A DNA stretch of 64,000 nt, taken from assembly GCF_020524285.1 (NCBI RefSeq), contig NZ_JAIVKX010000016.1:62001-126000 (forward strand), written 5' to 3'. The position numbers and the translations under genes were made by a program. Shown in pieces: positions 9,507-18,145 of this stretch. Numbering within the stretch: the stretch's first letter is position 1; every line of letters begins with the position of its first letter. Below the pieces are notes generated by a model, which did no database searches, was not told the origin of the DNA, and saw only the letters and a list, made by a program, of their open reading frames with translations. The stretch is from Alloyangia pacifica (GTDB lineage: Bacteria; Pseudomonadota; Alphaproteobacteria; Rhodobacterales; Rhodobacteraceae).

Positions 9507-10135
9507 TGCGCGCCCCGCCCCCCAAGGTGCCGCTTTCGGTGCTGCTGCTCGGCCACAGCGCCGGCGCCGGGCTCGCGCCGGCCGGAACCGCCGCCGAGCG
9601 CGTCTCGATCGGCGACCTGCTGACCCTGCTCGCCGGCCGCAGCGGCGCGGCACTGATGCTGGTCTTCGCCCTGCCCAACGTGGTGCCGATGCCGCCCGGG
9701 GTGTCGGGGCTGCTTGGCTGGCCGCTGGTCTACCTCTCGTGGCAGCTGATGCTGCGCCGCCCGCCCTGGCTGCCGCGGATCATCCTCGAGCGGTCGACCA
9801 GCGCGGCGGGCTTCCGCGCGCTGATCGCCCGCGTCGTGCCGTTGCTGGAGCGCGCCGAACGGCTGCTGCGCCCGCGGCTGCCGCTGATGACCACACCGCT
9901 CGCGATGCGCGCCGCCGGCGCTGTCTGCCTTGGGCTGTCGGTGATCCTGCTGCTGCCGATCCCGCTGGGCAACATGCTGCCGGCGCTGGCGATCAGCCTC
10001 TTCGCGCTGGGGCTGCTCGAACGCGACGGGCTGTGCCTGCTGCTCGGCTTTGCCGTGGCCGGGCTTTCGGTCGCGCTGGTCTGGGGCGTGCTCTGGACCC
10101 TGCTCAAGGCGGTGGCGCTGCTATGGCCGCTCTGA
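9503..10135 (+). CDS. ExoD-family exopolysaccharide synthesis/membrane protein
   Basis: 210 residues. The pattern SIGDLLTLLAGRSGAALMLVFALPNVVPMPPG, with four hydrophobic segments, is the ExoD family signature; in Sinorhizobium exoD mutants are alkali sensitive and altered in exopolysaccharide. The ATG overlaps the antiporter stop (ATGA), so the two are translationally coupled. An alkaline-pH or ion-stress role alongside the antiporter is inferred from that pairing. Confidence 0.8.
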   Translation: MMRAPPPKVPLSVLLLGHSAGAGLAPAGTAAERVSIGDLLTLLAGRSGAALMLVFALPNVVPMPPGVSGLLGWPLVYLSWQLMLRRPPWLPRIILERSTSAAGFRALIARVVPLLERAERLLRPRLPLMTTPLAMRAAGAVCLGLSVILLLPIPLGNMLPALAISLFALGLLERDGLCLLLGFAVAGLSVALVWGVLWTLLKAVALLWPL

Positions 10136-10209
10136 CCCCCGCCCCCGCAACACCGCGCGTGCAGAAATGCCCACGCGGCGCCCTTGTTCTTCCGCTCCGT
10201 CACTCCCAC

Positions 10210-10327
10210 CTCGAGACCCGCGGGCCGGGCCCCTCTGGCGAGCGCCAAAGCGCACGTGATGTCGGACCGCATCGAGAGCGCTCGATGCCCGGCCCGGATC
10301 GCCAGACGACCCCCCGCGGACCTCGAG
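10210..10327 (+). promoter_or_regulatory. Structured leader upstream of terC
   Basis: Three nested stems can be drawn: a 14-bp outer stem (10210-10223 with 10314-10327, starting CTCGAG, two mismatches), a 7-bp middle stem CTGGCGA/TCGCCAG (10235-10241 with 10299-10305) and a perfect 8-bp hairpin with AGCG loop (10269-10288). GCCGGGC (10224-10230) can instead pair with GCCCGGC (10287-10293), which would break the inner hairpin. E. coli alx, a terC relative, has a pH-responsive RNA leader, and many terC genes carry yybP-ykoY Mn riboswitches; the conserved yybP-ykoY sequence was not found here. Confidence 0.45.
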
Positions 10328-10352
10328 CCTCGTTTCTTCGATGAGGTCCATT

Positions 10353-11375
10353 ATGGAAATCCTTCTTACCCTGTTTCTGGGGCAGCCGCTGTGGATGTGG
10401 CTGACCTTCCTTGCCATCGTGATCGGGCTGCTGGTGCTCGATCTCGGCGTCTTCAACCGCGACGACCACGTGATCGGCGTCGCCGAAAGCCTGAAGACCT
10501 CGGCGCTCTACATCACGCTCGGCCTTACCTTCGGCGGCTTCGTGTGGTGGCAGCTGGGCACCGAGCCGGCGGCGCAGTACCTGACCGCCTTCGTGGTGGA
10601 AAAGACGCTGGCGCTCGACAACATCTTCGTCATCGCGCTGATCTTCGGCTTCTTCGCCATCCCCGCCGCCTACCAGCACCGGGTGCTGTTCTGGGGCATC
10701 CTCGGGGTGATCGTGCTGCGCGGCATCATGATCGGCCTCGGCGCGACGCTGGTCGAGCAGTACCACTGGGTGCTCTACGTCTTCGCAAGCTTCCTGATCC
10801 TCACCGGGATCAAGATGCTGTTTGCCGGCGGCGAGGAAGAGCATGACCTTGCCAGCGACCCCGTGGTGCGCTTCCTCAAGCGCCGGCTGCGCGTCACCGA
10901 TGAGATCCACGGCCACGCTTTCACGGTGCGCAAACCCGACCCCGCCACCGGCAAGCTCATACGCTACGCCACGCCGCTGCTGCTGGCGCTGATCGTGATC
11001 GAGCTGGCGGATCTGGTGTTCGCGGTGGACTCGGTGCCGGCGGTCTTCACCATCACCACCGATCCCTACATCGTCTACACCTCGAACATCTTTGCGATCC
11101 TCGGACTCCGGGCGCTCTACTTCGCGCTGTCGGCGATCCTGCGGCGGTTCACCTACCTGAAATACGCGCTGTCGGTGCTGCTGGTGTTCATCGGCTCCAA
11201 GGTCTTTATCGCCGACCTGATGGGCTGGGAGAAATTCCCGCCGGTCTGGTCGCTGGGCATCACCTTCGCCATACTGACCGTGGGCGTGGTCTATTCGCTG
11301 TGGAAGACCGGCGGCGATGCCGGCACCCCGCCCGAGACCGGCCCCCACACCCACCCCGCAAACGAGGCCCGGTAA
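10353..11375 (+). CDS. TerC/Alx-family integral membrane protein
   Basis: 340 residues from ATG 10353, chosen because GAGG lies six bases upstream; an in-frame ATG at 10341 lacks a site. It has about nine membrane helices and the conserved acidic motifs EKTLALDNIFVIALIFGFF and ELADLVFAVDSVPAVF that mark TerC proteins, thought to export Mn2+ or support metalation of secreted proteins. It is followed six bases later by a CorC/HlyC-like gene, an operon pairing that suggests divalent metal handling. Confidence 0.88.
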   Translation: MEILLTLFLGQPLWMWLTFLAIVIGLLVLDLGVFNRDDHVIGVAESLKTSALYITLGLTFGGFVWWQLGTEPAAQYLTAFVVEKTLALDNIFVIALIFGFFAIPAAYQHRVLFWGILGVIVLRGIMIGLGATLVEQYHWVLYVFASFLILTGIKMLFAGGEEEHDLASDPVVRFLKRRLRVTDEIHGHAFTVRKPDPATGKLIRYATPLLLALIVIELADLVFAVDSVPAVFTITTDPYIVYTSNIFAILGLRALYFALSAILRRFTYLKYALSVLLVFIGSKVFIADLMGWEKFPPVWSLGITFAILTVGVVYSLWKTGGDAGTPPETGPHTHPANEAR

Positions 11376-11381
11376 CCGCCC

Positions 11382-12656
11382 ATGTATCTCGAGATTGCCA
11401 TTGTTCTGGCGCTGATCCTCGTCAACGGCCTGCTCGCCATGTCCGAGCTGGCCATCGTCTCGGCCCGGCCCGCGCGGCTGAAGGTCATGGCCGAGGAGGG
11501 GCGCAGCGGCGCCGCCACCGCGCTGCGGCTTGCCGAGGATCCGGGCCGCTTCCTGTCCTCGGTGCAGATCGGCATCACGCTGGTCGGGGTGCTCTCGGGC
11601 GCCTTCTCGGGTGCCACGCTGGGCGCCCGGCTGGCGGCCAGCCTCAGCGGCTGGGGCCTCTCGCCCGCGGCGGCGCAGTCGCTCGGCGTCGGCGGGGTGG
11701 TGGTGGTCATCACCTACCTGTCGCTGATCGTCGGCGAGTTGGTCCCCAAGCAGATCGCCCTGCGCGCCCCCGAGGCCGTGGCGACCCGCGTCGCGCCGCT
11801 GATGCGGGGCATCGCGCTGGTCGCCGCGCCGCTGGTCTGGCTGCTCGACCGCTCGGGCAAGGCGGTGCTCGCGCTGCTCGGCCAGTCCGGCGACCGCGGC
11901 TCCGACGTCAGCGACGCCGAGGTGCGGCAGGTGCTGACCGAGGCGCGCAGCGCCGGGGTGCTGGAACATGCCGAGACGCAGATGATCGCCGGGGTCATGC
12001 GCGTCGCCGACCGTGCCGCGCGCGACCTGATGACCCCGCGCCACGAGGTCGCCCTGCTCGACCTGACCGACCCGCCCGCCCGGCTTCTTGCGCAGCTGCG
12101 CGACAGCGGGCTCACCCGGATGCCGGTGCGCGACGGCCCCGACGGCGAGGTGATCGGCGTGCTGGCAGCGCATGACCTGCTGAGCCCCGATGGCAGGCGC
12201 CTCGACCCGCGCGCGCGCCTGCTCGAGGCGCCGGTAGTGCGCGACGGGATGCCCGCGCTCGACCTCATCGAGACGCTGCGCGGCACGCCCGCGCACATGG
12301 TGCTGGTCTACGACGAATACGGCCATTTCGAGGGGATCGTGACGCCGATGAACGTGCTCGAGGCCATCGCCGGGGACTTCGGCGCCGCGCCCGAGGCGGA
12401 GGAGCTGGTCATCCGCGCCGATGGCTCGATGCTGGTGGCGGGCGCGATGCCGGTGGACGAGTTCGCCGACCATCTCGGCGTGACGCTGACGCCGGGCCGC
12501 GCCTATTCCACCGTCGCCGGGCTGGTGCTCGACGAGATGGGCCGCCTGCCGCAGGTCGGCGAGGTGCTGGACTGGCGCGCCTGGCGGATCGAGGTCGTCG
12601 ACCTTGACGGGCGGCGCATCGACAAGCTGCTGGTCAGCCGCGAGGAGCTCTCATGA
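11382..12656 (+). CDS. CorC/HlyC-family (CNNM-like) transporter with CBS domains
   Basis: 424 residues. The N-terminal DUF21 membrane domain (NGLLAMSELAIVSARPARL, to about residue 190) is followed by a CBS pair (DLMTPRHEVALLDL... and ...VYDEYGHFEGIVTPMNVLEAI) and a C-terminal CorC_HlyC domain. The family handles Mg2+/Co2+ or supports membrane-protein homeostasis. The six-base gap from terC indicates cotranscription. Confidence 0.86.
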   Translation: MYLEIAIVLALILVNGLLAMSELAIVSARPARLKVMAEEGRSGAATALRLAEDPGRFLSSVQIGITLVGVLSGAFSGATLGARLAASLSGWGLSPAAAQSLGVGGVVVVITYLSLIVGELVPKQIALRAPEAVATRVAPLMRGIALVAAPLVWLLDRSGKAVLALLGQSGDRGSDVSDAEVRQVLTEARSAGVLEHAETQMIAGVMRVADRAARDLMTPRHEVALLDLTDPPARLLAQLRDSGLTRMPVRDGPDGEVIGVLAAHDLLSPDGRRLDPRARLLEAPVVRDGMPALDLIETLRGTPAHMVLVYDEYGHFEGIVTPMNVLEAIAGDFGAAPEAEELVIRADGSMLVAGAMPVDEFADHLGVTLTPGRAYSTVAGLVLDEMGRLPQVGEVLDWRAWRIEVVDLDGRRIDKLLVSREELS

Positions 12657-12734
12657 CATCGGGCAGGAAACCTGTCGCCACTCTGTCGCACCGCGGCTCC
12701 CGCGGCGCTGAGCCTTGTTTGTGAGACCAGCACC

Positions 12735-13112
12735 ATGAGGAGCGGGGTCACGCGGATTGCCGCCAGGATCGGGGCGCTCGTCGCCCTTCTTGTCGTGCTG
12801 TCTGCCGTCGTTGCGCATCCCTCGCCGCACATGCCACTGGCCGGCGCCCTGGCCGCCGAGGCGACGATCGACGGCCCGGCCCACCCCGGGCCGCAGGGCA
12901 TTTTGCCACCGGCCGCAGCCGAACGCGCAAGCCTGCGCACCATCGACGCCGCGGGACCCGACCCGCTCTGGCTGCGCGCAATGCCGCCCCAGCCATCTCA
13001 TCAGGCGCCGCCCCGCGCGTCGGCGCGATGCGCGTTTTCCGCGCCCGCCTGCGCCCTTGCAGGCGAGAGGGGTTGCCCAGCCCATCCGCCGCGCGCCCCT
13101 CCCTTTGCATGA
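12735..13112 (+). CDS. Small putative exported protein, unknown
   Basis: 125 residues. A hydrophobic N-terminus (IGALVALLVVLSAVVAHPSPH) looks like a signal peptide. The rest is rich in Pro, Ala and His, with two late Cys pairs, and was not recognised. It lies between corC and secDF on the same strand. It may be a real periplasmic factor of the cassette or a GC-driven frame; the weak upstream ribosome-binding site argues for caution. Confidence 0.4.
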   Translation: MRSGVTRIAARIGALVALLVVLSAVVAHPSPHMPLAGALAAEATIDGPAHPGPQGILPPAAAERASLRTIDAAGPDPLWLRAMPPQPSHQAPPRASARCAFSAPACALAGERGCPAHPPRAPPFA

Positions 13113-13252
13113 TCCCATGATCTCCTGAGCCCCATCTGCCGCTGGCCGCATCAGCGCCCGCGCCGGGGCAACTCCTCCGAACCTCTCTTCTCACCAAGAC
13201 ATAACGACACGTCCCTTGTTGCTCCGGCATCGGGATCTGTCCGGGAACCATC

Positions 13253-15856
13253 ATGCAAAGACCAACTTTCTGGAAACGCCTCGGCATATGGGGCGTCTGC
13301 CTCCTCTGCCTCTGGCTCGCCCTGCCCAACGCCTTCTACGCCCGCGTCGAGCAGCACAACGACCTCGCCGCAGGGACCGCGACGGGCACCACAGCCCCCG
13401 TCTCACGCACCGACGGCTGGCCAAGCTGGCTCTCCTCCGACCTCGTGAACCTCGGGCTCGACCTGCGCGGCGGCGCGCATCTGCTGGCCGAGGTCGACGT
13501 GGAGGGCGTTGCCCGCGAGCGCATGGACGGGCTCTGGCCCGAGTTGCGCGACGCGCTGCGGGAGCTGCGCGCGCAGGTCGGCACGCTGCGCCGGCTCGAT
13601 GCCCCCAAAGGTGAGCTGCGCGTCTCGATCTCCGAGCCGCAGGGCATGGATGCCGCGATGCAGGCCGCGCGCAGCTTCGCCTCGCCGGTCTCGACGCTCG
13701 CCGGAGCGGGGCAGTCCGATATCGAGGCCGTGGACGAGAACGGCACGCTGGTCCTGCGCTACACCGAGGCCGGGCGCTCCGAGCTGACCGACCGCGTCGT
13801 GGCGCAGAGTCTCGAGATCATCCGCCGCCGCATCGACGAGGCTGGCACCCGCGAGCCCACCATCCTGCGCCAGGGGCAGGACCGCATCCTTATCCAGGTG
13901 CCGGGCATCGACAGCGCCGAGACCCTCAAGAGCCTCATCGGCACCACCGCGAAGCTCTCGTTCAACGCCGTGCTCGGAGCTGGTGGGGATGCGGGGCCCG
14001 ACGCGATCACCCTGCCCTCTGCCAGCCAGCCAGAGCAGAGCTACAACCTCGATCCGCGTGCCGTGGTCACCGGCGAGGACCTGACCGACAGCCAGCCCAG
14101 CTTTGACCAGAACGGCCGCCCCGCGGTCACCTTCCGCTTCGACAGCTCGGGCGCCCGCGCCTTCGGCGACTTCACCGCCGCCCATATCGGCGAGCCCTTC
14201 GCCATCGTGCTCGACGGCAAGGTGCTCTCGGCCCCGGTGATCCAGAGCCACATCCCCGGCGGCTCCGGCATCATCACCGGCCAGTTCACCGTCGAAGAGG
14301 CGACCGAGCTCTCGACCCTGCTGCGCGCCGGTGCGCTGCCCGCCGAGCTGCAGTTCCTCGAAGAACGGACCATCGGGCCGGAGCTCGGGCAGGACAGCAT
14401 CACCGCCGGCGCCCGCGCCGCCGTCGTCGGGCTGGTCGCGGTCTGTGCGCTGATGGTGCTGAGCTACGGCGGCTTCGGCCTTGTCGCCACCTTCGCGCTC
14501 GGCATGAACATGGCGATGCTGCTGGGGCTGCTGTCGGCCATCGGCGCCACGCTCACCCTGCCCGGCATCGCCGGGATCGTGCTGACCATGGGCATGGCGG
14601 TGGATGCCAACGTGCTGATCTTCGAGCGCATCCGCGAGGAGCTGCAGGTCGAGAAATCGGTCTGGCGGGCCGTCGGCAAGGGCTTCGACAACGCCTTCTC
14701 GGCCATCCTCGACTCCAACCTCACCGGCCTGCTAACCGCCGGGCTGATGTTCTGGCTTGGCTCGGGCCCGGTGCGCGGCTTCGCGGTTACCATGGGGCTC
14801 GGCATCCTGACCTCGATGTTCACGGCGATCTTCGTCACCAAGCTGGTGCTGCAAAGCTGGCTGGAATGGCGTAAGCCGCGGACGCTGCGGATGACCGGCC
14901 TGCTATCGCGCCTGCCCGAGAAGACCTCGATCAACTTCTTCCGCGCGCAATACGCCACCTTCGGGGCCTCGGCGCTGGCGGTGGTGGTCTCGGTCTTCCT
15001 GATCGCCAGCATGGGGCTCAACCTCGGCATCGACTTCAAGGGCGGCACCAGTCTCCGCGCCGAGACCCACCAGACGCTCGACATCGGCGCCTACCGCACA
15101 GCGCTGGCCGGGATCGGCATGCAGGAGGCGGTGATCACCGAGGTCTTCGACCCGACCTTCGCGCCCGACCAGCAGGTGGTCTCGATCCGCATTGGCGCCG
15201 AGGGCGGCGACGCCGCGCTCTCGCAGGAGACGCTGACCAAGGTGCAGGACGCGCTGCGCCAGACCGATCCGGGCATCGCCTTCACCTCGGTCGAGACGAT
15301 CGGCGGCAAGGTGTCCGCGGAACTGCTCTGGATGGCCCTGCTGGCGGTCGGTGCGGCGACGGCGGGGATCCTCGTCTACGTCTGGTTCCGCTTCGAATGG
15401 CAGTTCTCGGTCGGGGCGGTGGCGGCGCTGGTGCATGACGTGGTGGTCACGCTCGGGGTCTTCTCGCTGTTCCAGCTGAAGGTCGACCTGACCATCGTCG
15501 CGGCGCTGCTGACCATCCTCGGCTACTCGATCAACGACACGGTGGTGGTCTTCGACCGGGTGCGCGAGAACCTGCGCAAGTTCCGCCAGATGCCGCTGCG
15601 CGAGCTGCTCAACCTCTCGGCCAACGAGACGCTGAGCCGGACGCTGATGACCTCGCTGACCACTCTGGTGGCGCTGATCGCGCTGCTGGTGCTGGGCGGC
15701 GACGTGATCCGCGGCTTCGTCTTCGCGATCACCTTCGGCATCGTCATCGGCACATGGTCGTCGATCTACGTCGCCAAGAACATCGTGCTGATGCTCGGCG
15801 TCGACCGGCGCAGCCGGGAGGAGCGCGAGGCCGCGCTGGCCGCAACCCACAGCTGA
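13253..15856 (+). CDS. secDF: Protein translocase subunit SecDF (fused SecD-SecF)
   Basis: 867 residues, the size of a fused SecDF. The SecD half has GLDLRGGAHLLAEVD near residue 70, a large P1 periplasmic head and the late motif MGMAVDANVLIFERIREEL; the SecF half starts with NLGIDFKGGTSLR near residue 585 and keeps GYSINDTVVVFDRVRENL. Both halves have six helices. SecDF uses the proton motive force to pull proteins across the inner membrane. Alphaproteobacteria usually carry separate chromosomal secD and secF, so this fused copy in an ion-transport cluster is probably an accessory paralogue. Confidence 0.9.
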   Translation: MQRPTFWKRLGIWGVCLLCLWLALPNAFYARVEQHNDLAAGTATGTTAPVSRTDGWPSWLSSDLVNLGLDLRGGAHLLAEVDVEGVARERMDGLWPELRDALRELRAQVGTLRRLDAPKGELRVSISEPQGMDAAMQAARSFASPVSTLAGAGQSDIEAVDENGTLVLRYTEAGRSELTDRVVAQSLEIIRRRIDEAGTREPTILRQGQDRILIQVPGIDSAETLKSLIGTTAKLSFNAVLGAGGDAGPDAITLPSASQPEQSYNLDPRAVVTGEDLTDSQPSFDQNGRPAVTFRFDSSGARAFGDFTAAHIGEPFAIVLDGKVLSAPVIQSHIPGGSGIITGQFTVEEATELSTLLRAGALPAELQFLEERTIGPELGQDSITAGARAAVVGLVAVCALMVLSYGGFGLVATFALGMNMAMLLGLLSAIGATLTLPGIAGIVLTMGMAVDANVLIFERIREELQVEKSVWRAVGKGFDNAFSAILDSNLTGLLTAGLMFWLGSGPVRGFAVTMGLGILTSMFTAIFVTKLVLQSWLEWRKPRTLRMTGLLSRLPEKTSINFFRAQYATFGASALAVVVSVFLIASMGLNLGIDFKGGTSLRAETHQTLDIGAYRTALAGIGMQEAVITEVFDPTFAPDQQVVSIRIGAEGGDAALSQETLTKVQDALRQTDPGIAFTSVETIGGKVSAELLWMALLAVGAATAGILVYVWFRFEWQFSVGAVAALVHDVVVTLGVFSLFQLKVDLTIVAALLTILGYSINDTVVVFDRVRENLRKFRQMPLRELLNLSANETLSRTLMTSLTTLVALIALLVLGGDVIRGFVFAITFGIVIGTWSSIYVAKNIVLMLGVDRRSREEREAALAATHS

Positions 15857-15871
15857 GCCCCGGCTCGCCGA

Positions 15872-15893
15872 CCCGCCCGCAAGAGCGGGCGGG
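15872..15893. terminator. Perfect GC hairpin between secDF and rodA
   Basis: 9-bp arms CCCGCCCGC / GCGGGCGGG with an AAGA loop, 16 bases after the secDF stop. No U-tract follows, so it may only attenuate or stabilise the transcript rather than terminate it; rodA starts 30 bases later. Confidence 0.45.
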
Positions 15894-15922
15894 CCCAAAC
15901 CCTTGTCCAGAGCAGATCGGCC

Positions 15923-17062
15923 ATGTCCTACCTCATCAGCACCCACAGGGCGGAGCCCAGGGGGCTTCGCAAACTTCTTCATCTCAACTGGCCGCTCGCC
16001 GTCCTGCTGACCGCCATCGCCTGCGTCGGTTTTCTCACGCTCTACTCGCTCGCCGGCGGCTCGGCGGAGCCCTGGATGGCGTCCCAAGTCAAGCGTTTCG
16101 GGCTCGGGCTCTGCGTCATGCTGGCCGTCGCCATGACCCCGATCTGGGTCTGGCGGAGTGTCTCGTTCCTTTTCTACCTCGGGGTCCTGCTGCTGCTCCT
16201 GCTGGTCGATCTCATCGGCTTTGCCGGCGGCGGGGCGCAGCGCTGGGTGGATCTCGGCGTGATCCGCCTGCAGCCCTCGGAGCCGATGAAGATCGCCATC
16301 GTCATGGTGCTCGCCGCCTATTACGATTGGCTGCCGGTCTCGCGCGTGTCGCACCCGCTGTGGCTGGCGATCCCGGTGGCGCTGATCCTGCTGCCCGCCG
16401 CGCTGATCCTCGAACAGCCCGACCTCGGCACCGCGCTGCTGGTGGTCGCGGGCGGCGGCGCGGTGATGTTCCTCGCCGGGGTCCACTGGCTCTATTTCGC
16501 GACGGTCCTCGGCGGCATCGGCGGGCTGGTGGCGCTGGTGATCGAGAGCCGCGGCACGCCCTGGCAGCTTCTGAAGGACTACCAGTACCGGCGCATCGAC
16601 ACCTTCCTCGACCCCACGAGCGACCCGCTCGGCGCCGGCTACAACATCGCGCAGGCCAAGATCGCGCTCGGCTCGGGGGGCTGGTCGGGGCGCGGCTTCA
16701 TGCAGGGCACCCAGACCCGGCTCAACTTCCTGCCCGAGAAGCACACCGACTTCATCCTCACCGCCATCGGCGAGGAGCTCGGCTTTCTCGGCACGGCAAG
16801 CCTGCTCGGCCTCTACATGCTGACGCTGGTCTTCGGCACGGCGACGGGTCTGCGCACCACCGACCGCTTCGGCTCGCTCCTGGCGCTCGGCATGGTCATG
16901 ACCTTCTTTCTCTACTTCTTCATCAACATGGGCATGGTCATGGGGATGCTGCCGGTGGTCGGCGTGCCGCTGCCGCTGGTCAGTTACGGCGGCTCGGCGA
17001 TGATCGCGCTGATGGTCGCCTTCGGCTTCATCCAATGCGCCCATGTGCATCGCCCGCGCTGA
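15923..17062 (+). CDS. rodA: RodA/FtsW/SpoVE-family peptidoglycan polymerase (SEDS)
   Basis: 379 residues with about ten membrane helices and the family signatures RRIDTFLDPTSDPLGAGYNIAQ, FLPEKHTDFI and PLPLVSYGGSAM. Length and motif set fit RodA, the elongation SEDS glycosyltransferase, better than FtsW. There is no pbp2 or mre gene nearby, unlike the normal chromosomal locus, which again suggests an accessory copy carried with secDF. Confidence 0.85.
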   Translation: MSYLISTHRAEPRGLRKLLHLNWPLAVLLTAIACVGFLTLYSLAGGSAEPWMASQVKRFGLGLCVMLAVAMTPIWVWRSVSFLFYLGVLLLLLLVDLIGFAGGGAQRWVDLGVIRLQPSEPMKIAIVMVLAAYYDWLPVSRVSHPLWLAIPVALILLPAALILEQPDLGTALLVVAGGGAVMFLAGVHWLYFATVLGGIGGLVALVIESRGTPWQLLKDYQYRRIDTFLDPTSDPLGAGYNIAQAKIALGSGGWSGRGFMQGTQTRLNFLPEKHTDFILTAIGEELGFLGTASLLGLYMLTLVFGTATGLRTTDRFGSLLALGMVMTFFLYFFINMGMVMGMLPVVGVPLPLVSYGGSAMIALMVAFGFIQCAHVHRPR

Positions 17063-17204
17063 GCGGGCGGTGCCGACAATGCGGTCTCGGTGCCCGGTGC
17101 CCGCCACAGGCGTCCACGATCTGACCTGAAAATCTGGACCCAAGCCGTGAGCCGAGCCCCCAAAGCCGCGCTCATGCATGAAATCTCGGTGCCGAACCTG
17201 CCAT

Positions 17205-17380
17205 GCATCTTGCGCAGGCCAGATTTGCGTCGGGAAAGCTTGCGCTGCGCCGCGGCAATTCCTATCTGGGGAGTACAGCACGGCGACGTGCTGGCGGAAT
17301 TTGCCGGACTCTCTCCTCCTCCCTGAGCCCCGCATTTCAGCGGCGGCCCCTCTCCTCCTCCCTTGGGGTCGCCGCACTCC
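17205..17380 (+). ncRNA. CcsR/cuckoo-type anti-Shine-Dalgarno sRNA candidate, copy 1
   Basis: CTTG (17239-17242) and CCTATCT (17261-17267), 18 bases apart, form an RpoH-like promoter. Downstream come three hairpins: 17276-17293 (CAGCAC/GTGCTG), 17306-17330 and 17342-17373. The last two expose the same loop core, TCTCCTCCTCCCT, complementary to a Shine-Dalgarno sequence. Rhodobacter CcsR and rhizobial cuckoo (ar14) sRNAs have such CCUCCUCCC loops, and CcsR genes are RpoH dependent. The whole block recurs at 26791-26966. The 5' and 3' ends of the RNA are estimates. Confidence 0.65.
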
Positions 17381-17561
17381 CACCCCCCTCCTATTTTCCG
17401 ACCGCCCATCTCGCCGAACGCGTCCGCTATCCGCCGCAGTCAGTCCTGATACACTAGGCATTGGGCCGCGTCGTTCCTTGCCAGGTTATTGGCCTGATGC
17501 GCCCTTAGCTGACCGCGGCGTTGATCTGGCCGGATGACCACACCTCGATCAAAGCCGGCGT

Positions 17562-17975
17562 TCATTCTCGCAGGGCAGCGACCGCCTTTATCTCGACTTT
17601 GAGTTCGGGCCGGCTCAGCCCAGAGATGCCTATGATTGACCAGGCAGGGAACGGGCTCTTGATGAAGCGCTGTTTGACTTCCATGAAGTCAGAAAGCGTC
17701 TCTTCGATGTCCACGTGATAACTGGTGACGTCGACTAGATCGCTCAGATCCAGCCCGGCGATCCGCAGGAGTTCCTTGATGCGTTTCAGGGCCCATTCGG
17801 ATTGGCCGGCGACGTCTTCTGGGGCACTTCCATCCGGACGAGCACCGACCTGCCCGGAGATGAACAGGAACCCTCGCGATTTGACGGCGGGAGAGAAACC
17901 GTATTTTTCGAACGCCGCCCGATAGCCTTCGAACATCTCATTACCGTGCGGTATCTGCAAAACTTCTGGTGCCAT
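17562..17975 (-). CDS. RidA/YjgF-family protein
   Basis: 137 residues. The frame extends upstream to 18056, but the ATG at 17975 begins the conserved fold (SPAVKSRGFLFISGQVGARPDG) and has GAAG upstream. Motifs ISGQ and VDVTSYHVDIEE, and a final KVEIKAVAAL, fit the RidA fold of imine/enamine deaminases. A conserved Arg-His pattern typical of strict RidA is not obvious, so it may be a divergent subfamily member. No operon partner is apparent. Confidence 0.75.
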   Translation of the reverse strand: MAPEVLQIPHGNEMFEGYRAAFEKYGFSPAVKSRGFLFISGQVGARPDGSAPEDVAGQSEWALKRIKELLRIAGLDLSDLVDVTSYHVDIEETLSDFMEVKQRFIKSPFPAWSIIGISGLSRPELKVEIKAVAALRE

Positions 17976-18145
17976 GCCTACTTCTTTCGTTTTGTTGCGG
18001 AAGGGACGAAACGGCAGCGCGTTTTTTGGGGGAGCTCCCTGAATCCTCAGGCTCAAGATGCCACGCTCAGGGCTGCGACCCGCTACGGTCGTTGGCGTAC
18101 CGCGTGCCAGGGGAGAACTTCGAGCCCATGCCGGCCTGCAATGTG

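Noticed and set aside
10210-10327. yybP-ykoY manganese riboswitch before terC
   Set aside because: The conserved GGGGAGUA-type core was not seen; only a structured leader can be claimed.
10200-12473. 757-codon open frame on the minus strand
   Set aside because: It is antisense to terC and corC and shows no recognisable domain.
14903-17461. 852-codon open frame on the minus strand
   Set aside because: It is antisense to secDF and rodA, which have unmistakable family motifs; the composition is typical of a GC-driven shadow frame.
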